From Fidelibacterota bacterium (GTDB taxonomy: Bacteria; Fidelibacterota; UBA8477; JABMPR01), in the NCBI GenBank assembly GCA_016784025.1, contig JADHVL010000023.1, positions 1-60,346 of the forward strand: 60,346 nt of DNA, in the 5' to 3' direction. Made by a program: the position numbers and the translations under genes. Of the stretch, positions 1 through 9,304 are shown piece after piece. Under the pieces are notes generated by a model. That model was given only the letters and a program-made list of their open reading frames with translations. It searched no databases and had not been told where the DNA came from. Position 1 is the stretch's first letter; the number at the start of each line of letters is the position of its first letter.

Positions 1-129
1 GGAAATTTGTCTTAAGCTTCCTTCAGATTCGCAGTCACCCACGACACCCTTGCTCTCGACTAGTGGTTGGAAACTACAATCCTCCACAGTGGACTTGCAC
101 CACCTAGTTATTAACCATGCACGGCACAC
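1..129 (-). mobile_element. Group II intron, 5' part of domain I (probably class IIC), cut by window edge
   Basis: Read on the minus strand, position 129 starts with GTGTGCC and GCATGG, the conserved 5' end of bacterial group II introns. It continues with the domain I landmarks GGTGGTGCAAGTCC, GCAAGGGTGTC and GAATCTGAAGGAAGC in the expected order. From memory these match the Oceanobacillus class IIC intron closely. The element starts one base after the T-run of a terminator hairpin (136-162), which is the usual class IIC insertion site. Only about 129 nt are inside the window, so the reverse transcriptase ORF and domain V cannot be checked. Group II identity is strong; class IIC is likely. 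Confidence 0.78.
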
Positions 130-135
130 GATAAA

Positions 136-162
136 AAAATGACCGGATAACCCGGTCATTTT
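136..162 (-). terminator. Intrinsic terminator of the kor-fum operon
   Basis: An 11-bp perfect stem (AAAATGACCGG at 136-146 with CCGGTCATTTT at 152-162) closes a 5-nt loop. On the minus strand it is followed by a run of seven T. It lies 22 bp beyond the fumarase beta stop codon and so ends the minus-strand operon. The intron begins directly after its T-tract. Confidence 0.88.
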
Positions 163-184
163 GATAAACCATTTTTATTGGGTA

Positions 185-766
185 TCATCCAGAGATGAGC
201 CTTTTAGCAACCACATCTGATTTGGCTTTAATAGATTTATGAAGTGATCCACCATGGCTATCCATTGTGACCACTGCAGGAAAATCCTTTACTTCTATAT
301 GCCAAAATGCCTCAGGTACACCCAGCTCGTCAAGCATATAGACATCATGAACCTTCACTACCGATTTTGCCAGGGAAGCTGCCAGGCCACCAATGGCATG
401 GAGATAAACGCCACCAGATTTTGAAAGACCAGCCAGGGTGGTTTCACCCATTCCTCCTTTGCCAATCACTCCGCGAACCTTATAGTGCTCCATTACAGCT
501 GCTTCATAGGGTTCTTCACGAATGCTGGTCGTTGGACCAGCAGCAACAAATGACCAAGTGCCATCCTCATGTTGCTTTACTACTGGACCACAATGGTAGA
601 TCATGCTGTTTTCCATGATTGGATTTAGCCAATCTGGCCAGTTCTCATGGATATATTTATGGGCCGCATCTCTGGCGGTTACCATCAATCCTGAGATAGC
701 AACTTCATCACCCATCTTTAATTCACGAATTGCTGCTTCGGAGATCGGTAATTGCAAATTAATCAT
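185..766 (-). CDS. fumB: Fumarate hydratase class I, beta (C-terminal) subunit
   Basis: This is the small subunit of a two-subunit, oxygen-sensitive iron-sulfur hydro-lyase that interconverts fumarate and malate in the TCA cycle. At 193 aa it has the usual length of the split beta chain. The family signature region GPTTSIREEPYE is near residue 80, followed by the glycine-rich GVIGKGGMG. The ATG at 766 overlaps the end of the alpha subunit gene by 8 bp and has a GGAGAGGTG ribosome-binding site, so the two are translationally coupled. L-tartrate dehydratase beta subunit is a close homologue, but the kor neighbours favour fumarase. The symbol follows the split-subunit naming used by analogy. Confidence 0.9.
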   Translation of the reverse strand: MINLQLPISEAAIRELKMGDEVAISGLMVTARDAAHKYIHENWPDWLNPIMENSMIYHCGPVVKQHEDGTWSFVAAGPTTSIREEPYEAAVMEHYKVRGVIGKGGMGETTLAGLSKSGGVYLHAIGGLAASLAKSVVKVHDVYMLDELGVPEAFWHIEVKDFPAVVTMDSHGGSLHKSIKAKSDVVAKRLISG

Positions 767-1652
767 AAGTCACCTCTCCATTGCTGTTCAGAATCATGCT
801 GTGTCTGCGATAAGCCCAACACATGTAGGATATAGAGACAAAGAAAGAGGCTGGCAGACGGTGCATGGTTCCCATTTTTACACCTAGAATGGTTGTTTTG
901 CCACCAAAGCCCATGGGACCAACACCTAACTCATTTAAATCGGCTAACAATCTTGATTCCATAGAAGCCAGCTCTGTGTTGGGGTTGGTATCTGTCATTT
1001 TCCTGAATAGTTGAGATTTCGCTGTGAGGTGAGAGGTGGTTCTATCCCCCCCGACACCTATACCAAGAATACCGGGTGCACACCCAAGACCCTGGGCTTT
1101 GTTAACAGCATCTACAATGACCTTATAAACACCATCCATGTCACGACCAGCACCCAAACCTACGTCGGGAAGCTTGTACTGTGTGGACACGTTTTCACAT
1201 CCACCTCCCTTGAGCATGAGTTTGAATTCGATATAATCATTGTCCCACTCTTCAAAGTGGATAAATGGCTGTCCCTCACCAATATTATTGCCTGAATTTT
1301 TACCCGTGATACTGTCCACAGCATTGGGGCGGAGATAACTCTTATCAACTGCCTCAGAGGTGGCTTTGTGGATTAAGGCAGTCAATTTACGCATTCCGAT
1401 GCCCTCAGGGATATACACCATATAAATGTTTGTCCCCGTGTCCTGACAGATGGGCGTGGATTCAACCCGGGCCAGTTCAATATTTTTAAGAATCATCCCA
1501 AAGACGCTGCGAGCTGCTGAACCTTCGTCTTCATTTTGCTCGGCAGCCTGAATACTTTCAACCACATCCCTGGGGAGATCCGTGGCTGCCAGACGAATTA
1601 ACTCCAGTAGTTGATCTTTCAGAACTTTTTCATCGTATTGAAACATATACAA
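759..1652 (-). CDS. fumA: Fumarate hydratase class I, alpha (N-terminal) subunit
   Basis: This is the iron-sulfur subunit of the heterodimeric class I fumarase. It shows three cysteine sites expected to hold the [4Fe-4S] cluster: PICQDTG near residue 69, GGGCENVS near 151, and GCAPGILGIGVGGDRT near 190. The length (297 aa) fits the split alpha chain. It begins 8 bp after the korB stop codon and overlaps the beta gene by 8 bp, so korA-korB-fumA-fumB is read as one operon ending at the 136-162 hairpin. The tartrate dehydratase alpha chain is the only realistic alternative. Confidence 0.92.
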   Translation of the reverse strand: MYMFQYDEKVLKDQLLELIRLAATDLPRDVVESIQAAEQNEDEGSAARSVFGMILKNIELARVESTPICQDTGTNIYMVYIPEGIGMRKLTALIHKATSEAVDKSYLRPNAVDSITGKNSGNNIGEGQPFIHFEEWDNDYIEFKLMLKGGGCENVSTQYKLPDVGLGAGRDMDGVYKVIVDAVNKAQGLGCAPGILGIGVGGDRTTSHLTAKSQLFRKMTDTNPNTELASMESRLLADLNELGVGPMGFGGKTTILGVKMGTMHRLPASFFVSISYMCWAYRRHSMILNSNGEVTYD

Positions 1653-1660
1653 CCCCTAAA

Positions 1661-2689
1661 TTATTTAACCTCCCAAACATCACCGCTATAGAAGAGATCT
1701 TCAAGCGTACCTTCACCTTTGATCTTTGTGACCTGTTCGATCTGTTCAACCATCATATCGTCATAGGTAGGACCATCCACAGCCCTCAGTACACCAAATG
1801 GAGTCGGGGTCGAAGTGTCGAAAGTCATCTCAAGAAGTAGGTTGGTGATAATTTGATTGGTTTCATCATGTACCAGGAGATCTTTTTCATTCCACTCCGG
1901 ACCGAGATGGACAACCTTGGGATGGTTATCCTTCATGATGATTCCTTTATCCTGCTCCTTACCAAAAATCATGGGTTCACCATGAACCACAAACAGAGCG
2001 TTATCAGGCCGGGTCGCCTTGTTTTCCACATCACTAAATTCACCATCATTAAAAATGATACAATTCTGGTAGACTTCGATGAAGGAAGCACCCTTGTGGC
2101 GTTGTGCTCTTTTGATGCTTTCCTGCAAACCTTTGGCATCCACATCCAATGCTCGGGAAATAAAGGTGGCATTGGCTCCCAGGGCGACAGCACTGGGATT
2201 AAAGGGACGATCAATAGATCCAAAGGGCGAAGATTTGGTCTTTGCACCCAATAAAGATGTTGGAGAATACTGACCTTTGGTCAGACCGTAGATGCGATTA
2301 TTAAACAGCATGATATTCATGTCAATATTGCGTCTCAGGGCATGTATCATATGGTTTCCACCGATTGAGAAGCCATCTCCATCACCAGTGATGACCCAGA
2401 CGGCCAATTCCGGATTTGCCAGCTTCACACCAGAGGCAATGGCAGGTGCCCGACCATGAATTGAATGGAAACCGTATGTGTTCATATAGTATGGGAAGCG
2501 ACTTGAGCAGCCAATACCCGATATAAATGCATAATTTTCTTTTTTTACACCCATGACTGGCAGAGTCTTTTGCATATTTGCCAGAACTGAATAATCCCCA
2601 CAACCTGGACACCATCGCACCTCGTTGCCGGGGACGAAATCTTTCCTGGTTAGATTCAAATCTTGAATTTCGACGTTAGTTTCACTCAT
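1661..2689 (-). CDS. korB: 2-oxoacid:ferredoxin oxidoreductase, beta subunit
   Basis: This is the thiamine-diphosphate and iron-sulfur subunit of a 2-oxoacid:ferredoxin oxidoreductase, which oxidatively decarboxylates 2-oxoglutarate (or a similar oxoacid) to its acyl-CoA or runs in reverse. WCPGCGDY near residue 27 and SGIGCSSR near residue 60 carry cluster cysteines. The TPP-binding stretch GDGDGFSIGGNH near 102 is followed by NNRIYGLTKGQYSPTS. The length (342 aa) is typical. It starts 34 bp after korA with an AGAGAG site before the ATG. The pairing with fumarase favours the 2-oxoglutarate enzyme, but substrate cannot be fixed from motifs alone. Confidence 0.92.
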   Translation of the reverse strand: MSETNVEIQDLNLTRKDFVPGNEVRWCPGCGDYSVLANMQKTLPVMGVKKENYAFISGIGCSSRFPYYMNTYGFHSIHGRAPAIASGVKLANPELAVWVITGDGDGFSIGGNHMIHALRRNIDMNIMLFNNRIYGLTKGQYSPTSLLGAKTKSSPFGSIDRPFNPSAVALGANATFISRALDVDAKGLQESIKRAQRHKGASFIEVYQNCIIFNDGEFSDVENKATRPDNALFVVHGEPMIFGKEQDKGIIMKDNHPKVVHLGPEWNEKDLLVHDETNQIITNLLLEMTFDTSTPTPFGVLRAVDGPTYDDMMVEQIEQVTKIKGEGTLEDLFYSGDVWEVK

Positions 2690-2723
2690 CTCTCTATACC
2701 TTATCTATTCAATATCTCGGGGA

Positions 2724-4562
2724 TTAACCGAGGATCTCGTTAATTTTATCTTCAATTTCAGAAGCACGGAAAGGCTCACCCCTAACGATATTCAGTTGGT
2801 GAATTTTCCGGGCCAGCTCACCCTTGAGCAGGAGAGCCAACTGACCTGAGTTAACCTCTGGAATGAGGATTTCATCAAAACTATCACAAATAGCCTTTAG
2901 ATCTGACGGGAATGGACTCACCCAGCGTAGATGCATCTGACTTACAGACTTTCCCTTGGCAAGGGCACGATCTACTGCAACATGGATGACTCCATGGGTG
3001 CTACCCCATCCCAAAACCAGTAGTTTGCCCTTGGGTTCACCATGGATATCTGAAGGAGGGATATCATTTTTAATATTATCAACCTTGCGAGCACGGATGT
3101 CAGTCATCAGCTGATGATTCTCAGGATCCTGACTGACCATACCAGTAATGTTCTCTTTTTCAAGTCCACCAATACGATGTTCCAGGCCAGGTGTTCCAGG
3201 AATCGCCCAGGGGCGAGTCTCATTTTCATCACGTGCATAAGGCATAAATCCATCTTCACCACGATCTGATGAAGTGGGATGATTTACTTCAATTTTTGGA
3301 AGGGTTTTGGGATCAGGAATTTGCCATGGACCCGAACCCTGACCCAGATAACCATCCGACAATAAAATGACCGGCGTCATGTATTTCATTGCTATTCTAG
3401 CAGCTTCATAGGCACATTCAAAACAGTCTGCTGGATCCTTGGCAGCAAGGACTGGAATTCGTGCATCACTATTCCGTCCAACAACAGCTTGTAGTAGATC
3501 TGATTGCTCCATCTTGGTGGGCATACCAGTACTGGGACCTCCGCGTTGAACATTCACAATCACCAATGGAAGTTCTGTGATTATTGCAAGTCCAATTGCT
3601 TCAGTTTTCAAGGCCATACCAGGTCCCGAAGTTGTGGTAACTGCTAAATCTCCTGCATAGGAGGCTCCGATAGCGGCGGAAATACCAGCTATTTCATCTT
3701 CTGCCTGAAAGGTTTTGACGCCATGGTTCCTTAGCGTCGACAGGGTGTGGAGGATTTCACTGGCCGGGGTAATTGGATATGAGCCCAGGAACAACTCTTT
3801 ACCTGCTTTCTTTGCGGCAGCTACCAAACCATATGAAACCGCAACGTTACCAGTGATATTCCTATATTTGCCCTTTGGTAGTTCAGCCTTCTCTACAGCA
3901 TAGGAAGTCGTAAATATTTCGGTGGTCTCACCATAATTGAACCCTGTTTTCATCACTGTGATGTTTGCTTCAGCAACAGAAGGATTTTTGGCGAATTTTT
4001 TCCGTAGCCACTCTTCGGTTGGCTCAATAGGACGATTGTACATCCAGAACAGGACACCAAGGGCAAACATATTCTTGGTTCGCTCGATACCTTTCGAAGT
4101 CAGGTCTGAATCCTCCAGAGCTATTTTAACCAGCCTGGACATTTCAATACTGAAGAGAGTAAAGCCTTCCAAAGATCCATCTTCAAGTGGATTGGTTTCC
4201 CAGCCAGCCATTTTTAGGTTCTTTGCTGTGAATGCATTTGAATTGGCCAATATGGTTCCACCCTTTTTCAAATCCCTCAAATGCACTTTTAGTGCAGCTG
4301 GGTTCATTGCCACCAAGGTGTCTGGTAAATCACCAGGAGTAAAAACCTTTTGGGATCCAAACATGAGTTGGAAGGCACTTACACCAGCAAGTGTTCCAAG
4401 AGGAGCCCTGATTTCTGAAGGGTAATTGGGAATGGTTTTTAGATCATTTCCCACAATTGCAGTTGCTTCAGTAAAGCGCGTGCCTGTCAATTGCATACCA
4501 TCGCCTGAGTCCCCTGCGAAACGAATGGTTGCATCATTAATTCTAATTACTTTTTTCGCCAT
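2724..4562 (-). CDS. korA: 2-oxoacid:ferredoxin oxidoreductase, fused gamma-alpha subunit
   Basis: At 612 aa this is the common fusion of the gamma domain (about residues 8-190, beginning IRFAGDSGDGMQ) with the alpha pyrimidine-binding domain (from about residue 235, GSYPITPASEIL). A C-terminal transketolase-like domain follows (KLLVLGWGSTHG near 510). The motif QRGGPSTGMPTKMEQSDL near 340 is diagnostic of the family. It is the first gene of the korA-korB-fumA-fumB operon, with GGGAG upstream of the ATG. Together with aconitase at 33 kb it supports a TCA cycle that uses ferredoxin instead of NAD at the oxoglutarate step. Confidence 0.93.
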   Translation of the reverse strand: MAKKVIRINDATIRFAGDSGDGMQLTGTRFTEATAIVGNDLKTIPNYPSEIRAPLGTLAGVSAFQLMFGSQKVFTPGDLPDTLVAMNPAALKVHLRDLKKGGTILANSNAFTAKNLKMAGWETNPLEDGSLEGFTLFSIEMSRLVKIALEDSDLTSKGIERTKNMFALGVLFWMYNRPIEPTEEWLRKKFAKNPSVAEANITVMKTGFNYGETTEIFTTSYAVEKAELPKGKYRNITGNVAVSYGLVAAAKKAGKELFLGSYPITPASEILHTLSTLRNHGVKTFQAEDEIAGISAAIGASYAGDLAVTTTSGPGMALKTEAIGLAIITELPLVIVNVQRGGPSTGMPTKMEQSDLLQAVVGRNSDARIPVLAAKDPADCFECAYEAARIAMKYMTPVILLSDGYLGQGSGPWQIPDPKTLPKIEVNHPTSSDRGEDGFMPYARDENETRPWAIPGTPGLEHRIGGLEKENITGMVSQDPENHQLMTDIRARKVDNIKNDIPPSDIHGEPKGKLLVLGWGSTHGVIHVAVDRALAKGKSVSQMHLRWVSPFPSDLKAICDSFDEILIPEVNSGQLALLLKGELARKIHQLNIVRGEPFRASEIEDKINEILG

Positions 4563-4848
4563 AAATACGAACTCCCGCTATATGAATCTAATATTTGTTT
4601 GATTAAAATTGCTTGGATTTTTGTTTTCTGAACAAGTCAGTTTCTGGATATGAGCCGAGAGGATAATATGCTGTCGTAGGAAACTATCTTGATACAGGAC
4701 AAGGCCTGAATACTGCGGTTCACTCATGATCAAAAACTAACGTCCACCTCTCCTTAAAACAATGCTGAATGATCTGTGACACCATTTATTTTTCACAAGT
4801 ATTGGACAAAGCAACTATTGAGCCGTAATATCTATTTCCCTAATTATT
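4563..4848. other. Intergenic region upstream of korA and downstream of the Lon-like gene
   Basis: About 290 bp with no convincing ORF or RNA. Both flanking genes read leftwards, so it should hold the korA promoter, but I could not pick a convincing -35/-10 pair. I see no strong hairpin after the protease gene. Confidence 0.5.
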
Positions 4849-7239
4849 CTATGCCTTTTTGGTCAAGCTTTGAGCCTTAGAAAAATACTTTTTCAGCTGA
4901 TTCTGGGCTTCACCAAAAACGGTGCGAGCAGGAAAATTTCCATGCCTGTTTAATGTACCTGCCTTTACCCCTGTAAGTATCTCAATCCCTTCAGAGATGT
5001 TGTCAACTGACCAGATATTGAATTTTCCGGTCTTTACTGCAGCCTGAATATCAGGCATAAGCATGAGATGATCCACATTGGCAGATGGAATCATGACTCC
5101 CTGCTCCCCGGTCAACCCGCGTAATTCACAGAGATGGAAGAAGCCTTCGATCTTCTCATTTACACCACCAATAGCTTGAATCTCACCCCATTGATTAACA
5201 GACCCTGTGACTGCAATCCCCTGATTAATGGGAATTCCTGAAAGAGCGGAGAGAATCACATAAATTTCTGTGGAGCTGGCGCTGTCTCCATCGATGCCGC
5301 CATAGGATTGCTCAAAAGTCAATGTTATGGTCACCGACAAGGGGAAGTTTTGAGCAAAAGTCTGGCCGAGATAGCCATTGATAATCAAATTGCCCTTATC
5401 ATAAGTTTTTCCGGAAAGTTTGGCCTCCCGCTCCACTGAAATAATTCCTGGCTCACCCAAGTAGGTCGTTGCTGTTATTCTGGAGGGTTTCCCGAATGAG
5501 TTGTCACCCATGGAATAAACAGCCAATCCGTTAATCTGACCAACCCGCCCTCCTGTCACATCGATCATCAAAGTTTCGCTTTCAATATTTTCCCAGACCT
5601 TCTCCTCGTAGAGACTTCCACGAAACCGTTTTTCAGAAATGGCTTTGCGAACATCTTCCAGCTGAACTTGCCGATGTTTCTGTTTCTTGGCCCAGTAAGT
5701 TGATTCGGTAATCAGACCAACCAGGGTTCCAAACTGGAGAGAGAGTTTACTTTTATCTCCAGCCAATCTTGAGCTGTATACAATTACCTGGGTCGCGGCC
5801 TGCGGGGTAAAGTGCGGTGATTTGCGTTCACGGCAAACCTTTGCAATAAATTGACACAGCAGGTATTCATTCTGAGCACTGCGGGTGACCTCATAGTCAA
5901 AATCTGCACGAACCTTAAAGGTCTTGTTAAAGGCGTCATCCACTTCCTGGAGGTAATGAAAATGATCTGAACGACCAAGTAGGATGACATTCAAATCTAG
6001 AGGAATGGGTTCAGGTTGTAGAGAGGTGGTGGCATTCAGGCCATACTGTTCATTTACATCTTCAATTTGCAAAGATTTGTTTTTGAGAGTTCGTTTCAGA
6101 TACTCCCAAACATTGGGACTCTGCAGTACATTTTGGATATCCAGTATGAGGAAACCACCATTGGCCCGCAACATGGCTCCGGAAGTTATCATGGTAAAAT
6201 CACTATACCATCCACCCATGACGGCCTCCTTACCAATTCTACCAAAAAGATTGTAGTAGGAAGGATTGGCATCAACAATGACGGGTGCACCTTGCTGACG
6301 GCAATTATCCACCAGCAGGTTGACCATATATCTCTGCATTAAAGCTTTTTGACTCTGTTGAGGACTTGGTGCCTCATCACCCGCTGCAGCGCTATCCATA
6401 CCGACAAATTCCTGGACATGCTCTACTATATCATCCCTGACTTCCTCGAGATATTCCAAGAGTTCAGGATGATCTGAATAATTCTCAAGGAGTCTGCCAA
6501 TGCGATGCTCTACTGAATCCAAAGCGATTTTCCCTTGAAGCGATTCAACGACATCAGCACGTTCTTCTTCCAATTCCGCCATATCACGGAGAGCTTCTCT
6601 CAAATGCTCCTGGATCAGATTAATTTTTTCATTAATCGCTGCCAGCTCCTCCTCGGTGAGTGCTGAAATGTCAGCCTCATTCATAGGTGCGCCATCTTTA
6701 AGGGGAATGGTTTGAAAACCAGCCTGAGTCAGGTTCAATTGGATGTCCCGCTCAGCAGCTTCTGCATTCACGGCGGCGATGATTTCCTCACGTCCAGTAT
6801 CAAATTCTGCAGTGATTTCTTTTTTACGCTTGGCGTAAATCTCACCAGTGAAAACTTTGGGCAGATCAACACTTAAACTGCCAATTAAGCGCTTCATTTG
6901 TTTGGCGAATTTATTGCCCTCACCAGCTGGTAGTTGAAATACTCTGGGATGGTATTCATCATGAAAATTGAAAACTACAAGCCAGTCTGGTGGAACCGGT
7001 TTGTTGGCGGCAAACTTTGCAACAAGACTTTTTACTATGGTACTCTTACCTGTTCCTGGAACGCCACCGACAAACACATTATAGCCAGGTGCCAGAAGCT
7101 CCAGGCCAAATTGAAGTGCCCGAACCGCCCGTTCCTGTCCAATCACCTTGTTCAGGCTGGGAAGTTCTGCAGTGGATTTAAACTTTAGCGCTTCATCATC
7201 GGTAGTTCTACAAAGATCTTTTTGGGTCAGTTTCTTCAT
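4849..7239 (-). CDS. Lon-family ATP-dependent protease (LonB/COG1067 type)
   Basis: A 796-aa AAA+ serine protease for cytoplasmic protein quality control. The Walker A GGVPGTGKST is at residues 58-67 of the N-terminal ATPase module, which is split by a long charged helical insertion (about 110-290). The C-terminal proteolytic domain has the Ser-Lys dyad in GDSASSTE (about 655) and GGVNEKIEG (about 695). Unlike classical LonA it lacks an N-terminal LAN domain and has the large coiled insertion, which marks the COG1067 group. It is monocistronic, with AGGATGAG before the ATG. Substrates are unknown. Confidence 0.88.
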   Translation of the reverse strand: MKKLTQKDLCRTTDDEALKFKSTAELPSLNKVIGQERAVRALQFGLELLAPGYNVFVGGVPGTGKSTIVKSLVAKFAANKPVPPDWLVVFNFHDEYHPRVFQLPAGEGNKFAKQMKRLIGSLSVDLPKVFTGEIYAKRKKEITAEFDTGREEIIAAVNAEAAERDIQLNLTQAGFQTIPLKDGAPMNEADISALTEEELAAINEKINLIQEHLREALRDMAELEEERADVVESLQGKIALDSVEHRIGRLLENYSDHPELLEYLEEVRDDIVEHVQEFVGMDSAAAGDEAPSPQQSQKALMQRYMVNLLVDNCRQQGAPVIVDANPSYYNLFGRIGKEAVMGGWYSDFTMITSGAMLRANGGFLILDIQNVLQSPNVWEYLKRTLKNKSLQIEDVNEQYGLNATTSLQPEPIPLDLNVILLGRSDHFHYLQEVDDAFNKTFKVRADFDYEVTRSAQNEYLLCQFIAKVCRERKSPHFTPQAATQVIVYSSRLAGDKSKLSLQFGTLVGLITESTYWAKKQKHRQVQLEDVRKAISEKRFRGSLYEEKVWENIESETLMIDVTGGRVGQINGLAVYSMGDNSFGKPSRITATTYLGEPGIISVEREAKLSGKTYDKGNLIINGYLGQTFAQNFPLSVTITLTFEQSYGGIDGDSASSTEIYVILSALSGIPINQGIAVTGSVNQWGEIQAIGGVNEKIEGFFHLCELRGLTGEQGVMIPSANVDHLMLMPDIQAAVKTGKFNIWSVDNISEGIEILTGVKAGTLNRHGNFPARTVFGEAQNQLKKYFSKAQSLTKKA

Positions 7240-7717
7240 AATCTCATCCTGATCATATTATTGAATCCAAATAACTCAATGGACTAATTTGATATATATG
7301 TTATGCATTATGCTCGAATCTATCGTGCTCAAGATAAGCAATTTCGGCATTGTTACTGCCTTAAAATCTAAAGGACATCACGATTACCTACGATTCAAAA
7401 GCATCTTTTCTACAACCTGCCTTTGGCGAAGGCAGGCGAAATTAACAAAAATTACAAAACCTTATAGCAACATTGAGAGCGACTGATGTATTTGACACGA
7501 ATGTCACCAAGCTTCACTAATGCCACGAATAATTTTGGAAGGGAAACTATCTATTCGATTTGTTTCGTGTCAATTCGTCTAATTCGAGATATTCGTGTCT
7601 AAGAGTTAAGCAAAAAGAGCTCCGCAGGTAAATCCTGGGTTTTCTGAGAAGGCGGATAAAACAAATTGCCCCTCGCATCATTCCGTATACATTTTCTGAG
7701 CCATTAAAGGGGAATTT
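7240..7717. other. Intergenic region with palindromic and degenerate repeats
   Basis: A 478-bp gap between divergent genes, with no believable ORF. It contains a perfect 8-bp inverted repeat at 7416-7436. Around 7495-7600 there is a low-complexity patch with repeated ATTCG/TTCGTGTC words of the kind seen in degenerate intergenic repeats. The last 60 bp should contain the aldehyde dehydrogenase promoter; the AAAGGGG ribosome-binding site is at about 7705. Confidence 0.5.
7416..7436. repeat. Short perfect inverted repeat
   Basis: CCTGCCTT (7416-7423) and AAGGCAGG (7429-7436) form a perfect 8-bp stem around TGGCG. It lies far from either gene end and has no T-tract, so it looks like a small intergenic palindrome rather than a terminator. 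Confidence 0.7.
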
Positions 7718-9262
7718 ATGTCAACACACATACACACCGAAGCATTCAATCCAGCCACTGGTGAGTCCTTGGGTCAGATACCACAAAATACGCTGGAAGA
7801 TATTCAGCACGCGGTATCACGAATCCGAAAAGCACAGACGAAATGGGCTGATTTTTCGTTTTCAGAGCGTGGCAAACACCTCAGAAAAATGCAACGGCAT
7901 TTGATTGAGCATGGTGAGGAATATGCCAGAATTATTTCAGCTGACAATGGCAAAACCCTGACTGATGCCTATATAACTGAAATCTCTTCAGCTGTGATAG
8001 CATTTGATTACTATATCAAACATTCTGCACGCGTACTCAGAGAGCGCCGTGTCAAGGGCTCACATATTTTTTCTCTTTTCACGCGAAACCGTCTACAACA
8101 AGTTCCCATGGGAGTCGTTGGAATCATATCCCCTTGGAATTACCCACTGGCAATTCCAATGCATGAAATTCTTATGGCCCTCATGTCTGGAAATGGTCTG
8201 CTGTATAAGGCAGCTTCTGAAACGCAAATGGTGGGACAGGTTATTCAAAAAATTGTGGATGCGGGTGAGCTGCCCCAGGATCTCTTTGTCCAGGTGAATG
8301 TTGCAGGACGAATTGCTGGAGATGCCTTTCTGGAAGCAGGAATTGACAAACTATTTTTTACCGGTAGTGTTCCTATCGGTAAAATTCTTATGAAAAAAGC
8401 AGCCGAAACCCTCACTCCCATTTCGCTTGAACTGGGGGGAAATGATCCCATGATTGTATGCGCTGAAGCCAACTTGAAAAAGGCCGTCAACGGAGCAATC
8501 TGGGCTGGTTTATCTAATTCCGGTCAGAGTTGTGCCGGGGTCGAACGTATTTATGTACACCGTGATGTCTATAGACCCTTCTTGAAACTTCTTAAGAAAA
8601 AAGTTGAGAGGCTGCGTGTCGGACATCCCGATCATAAAGACACACATATTGGTACGATGACAACGTCAAGGCAACATGATGCTGTCCGAAACATGTTGGA
8701 GGAGGCCATAGCTCAGGGCGCAATCGTTGAGGCTATATCGCAAATCGATGAAACAACGGATCAGGCGCTTCCCGCAACTATCCTCACTGAGGTAAATCAG
8801 GAAATGCGGGTTATGAAAGAAGAAACCTTTGGCCCTGTTATCGGTGTAATGCCCTTCAAAAACATTGAGGAAGCAATTCAGCTGGCCAATGATTCTGATC
8901 TTGGCTTAACTGCTTCGATCTGGACCAAGAATCACAGTCTTGGACGAAAAATTGCCAGCCAACTGGAAGCTGGAGTCGTGACAATAAATAGTCATCTGAT
9001 TTCTCATGCCATTCCAAATTTGCCCTGGGGCGGTTTTAAACAAAGTGGTGTTGGACGAACTCATGGAGAACTCGGTTTACTTGAAATGACCAAAGCGCGC
9101 GTCATTGTGAATGACTATTTCCCTTTGAATAAGCAATTTTACTGGACCCCTCCAGGTTTTGTTTATAGTCGCTGGGTGGGCTTTATGATGATGGTTGGTG
9201 GGGCCTGGTCCTGGAAGCTTAAAGGTTTACTCAAACTCATTTTTGGATTTAAGAAACTTTAA
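7718..9262 (+). CDS. NAD(P)-dependent aldehyde dehydrogenase with hydrophobic C-terminal tail
   Basis: A 514-aa member of the ALDH superfamily that oxidises aldehydes to acids. The catalytic Cys272 lies in NSGQSCAGVERI and the general-base Glu238 in LELGG. SPWNYPL (139-145) and FFTGS (213-217) form the cofactor site. The last 35 residues are basic and hydrophobic (GFMMMVGGAW then a Lys-rich end), suggesting membrane association as in fatty-aldehyde dehydrogenases. A long-chain acyl-CoA ligase lies 0.6 kb away, which fits fatty-aldehyde turnover, although the two genes are convergent. The start is supported by AAAGGGG 6 nt before the ATG. Confidence 0.9.
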   Translation: MSTHIHTEAFNPATGESLGQIPQNTLEDIQHAVSRIRKAQTKWADFSFSERGKHLRKMQRHLIEHGEEYARIISADNGKTLTDAYITEISSAVIAFDYYIKHSARVLRERRVKGSHIFSLFTRNRLQQVPMGVVGIISPWNYPLAIPMHEILMALMSGNGLLYKAASETQMVGQVIQKIVDAGELPQDLFVQVNVAGRIAGDAFLEAGIDKLFFTGSVPIGKILMKKAAETLTPISLELGGNDPMIVCAEANLKKAVNGAIWAGLSNSGQSCAGVERIYVHRDVYRPFLKLLKKKVERLRVGHPDHKDTHIGTMTTSRQHDAVRNMLEEAIAQGAIVEAISQIDETTDQALPATILTEVNQEMRVMKEETFGPVIGVMPFKNIEEAIQLANDSDLGLTASIWTKNHSLGRKIASQLEAGVVTINSHLISHAIPNLPWGGFKQSGVGRTHGELGLLEMTKARVIVNDYFPLNKQFYWTPPGFVYSRWVGFMMMVGGAWSWKLKGLLKLIFGFKKL

Positions 9263-9304
9263 CGTACAGGATTTTAGTCCGCAAGCCCAAAATATTTGAG
9301 GCTG

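Noticed and set aside
3937..4425. 162-aa plus-strand open frame inside korA
   Set aside because: It is antisense to a fully conserved korA region and has no independent motif.
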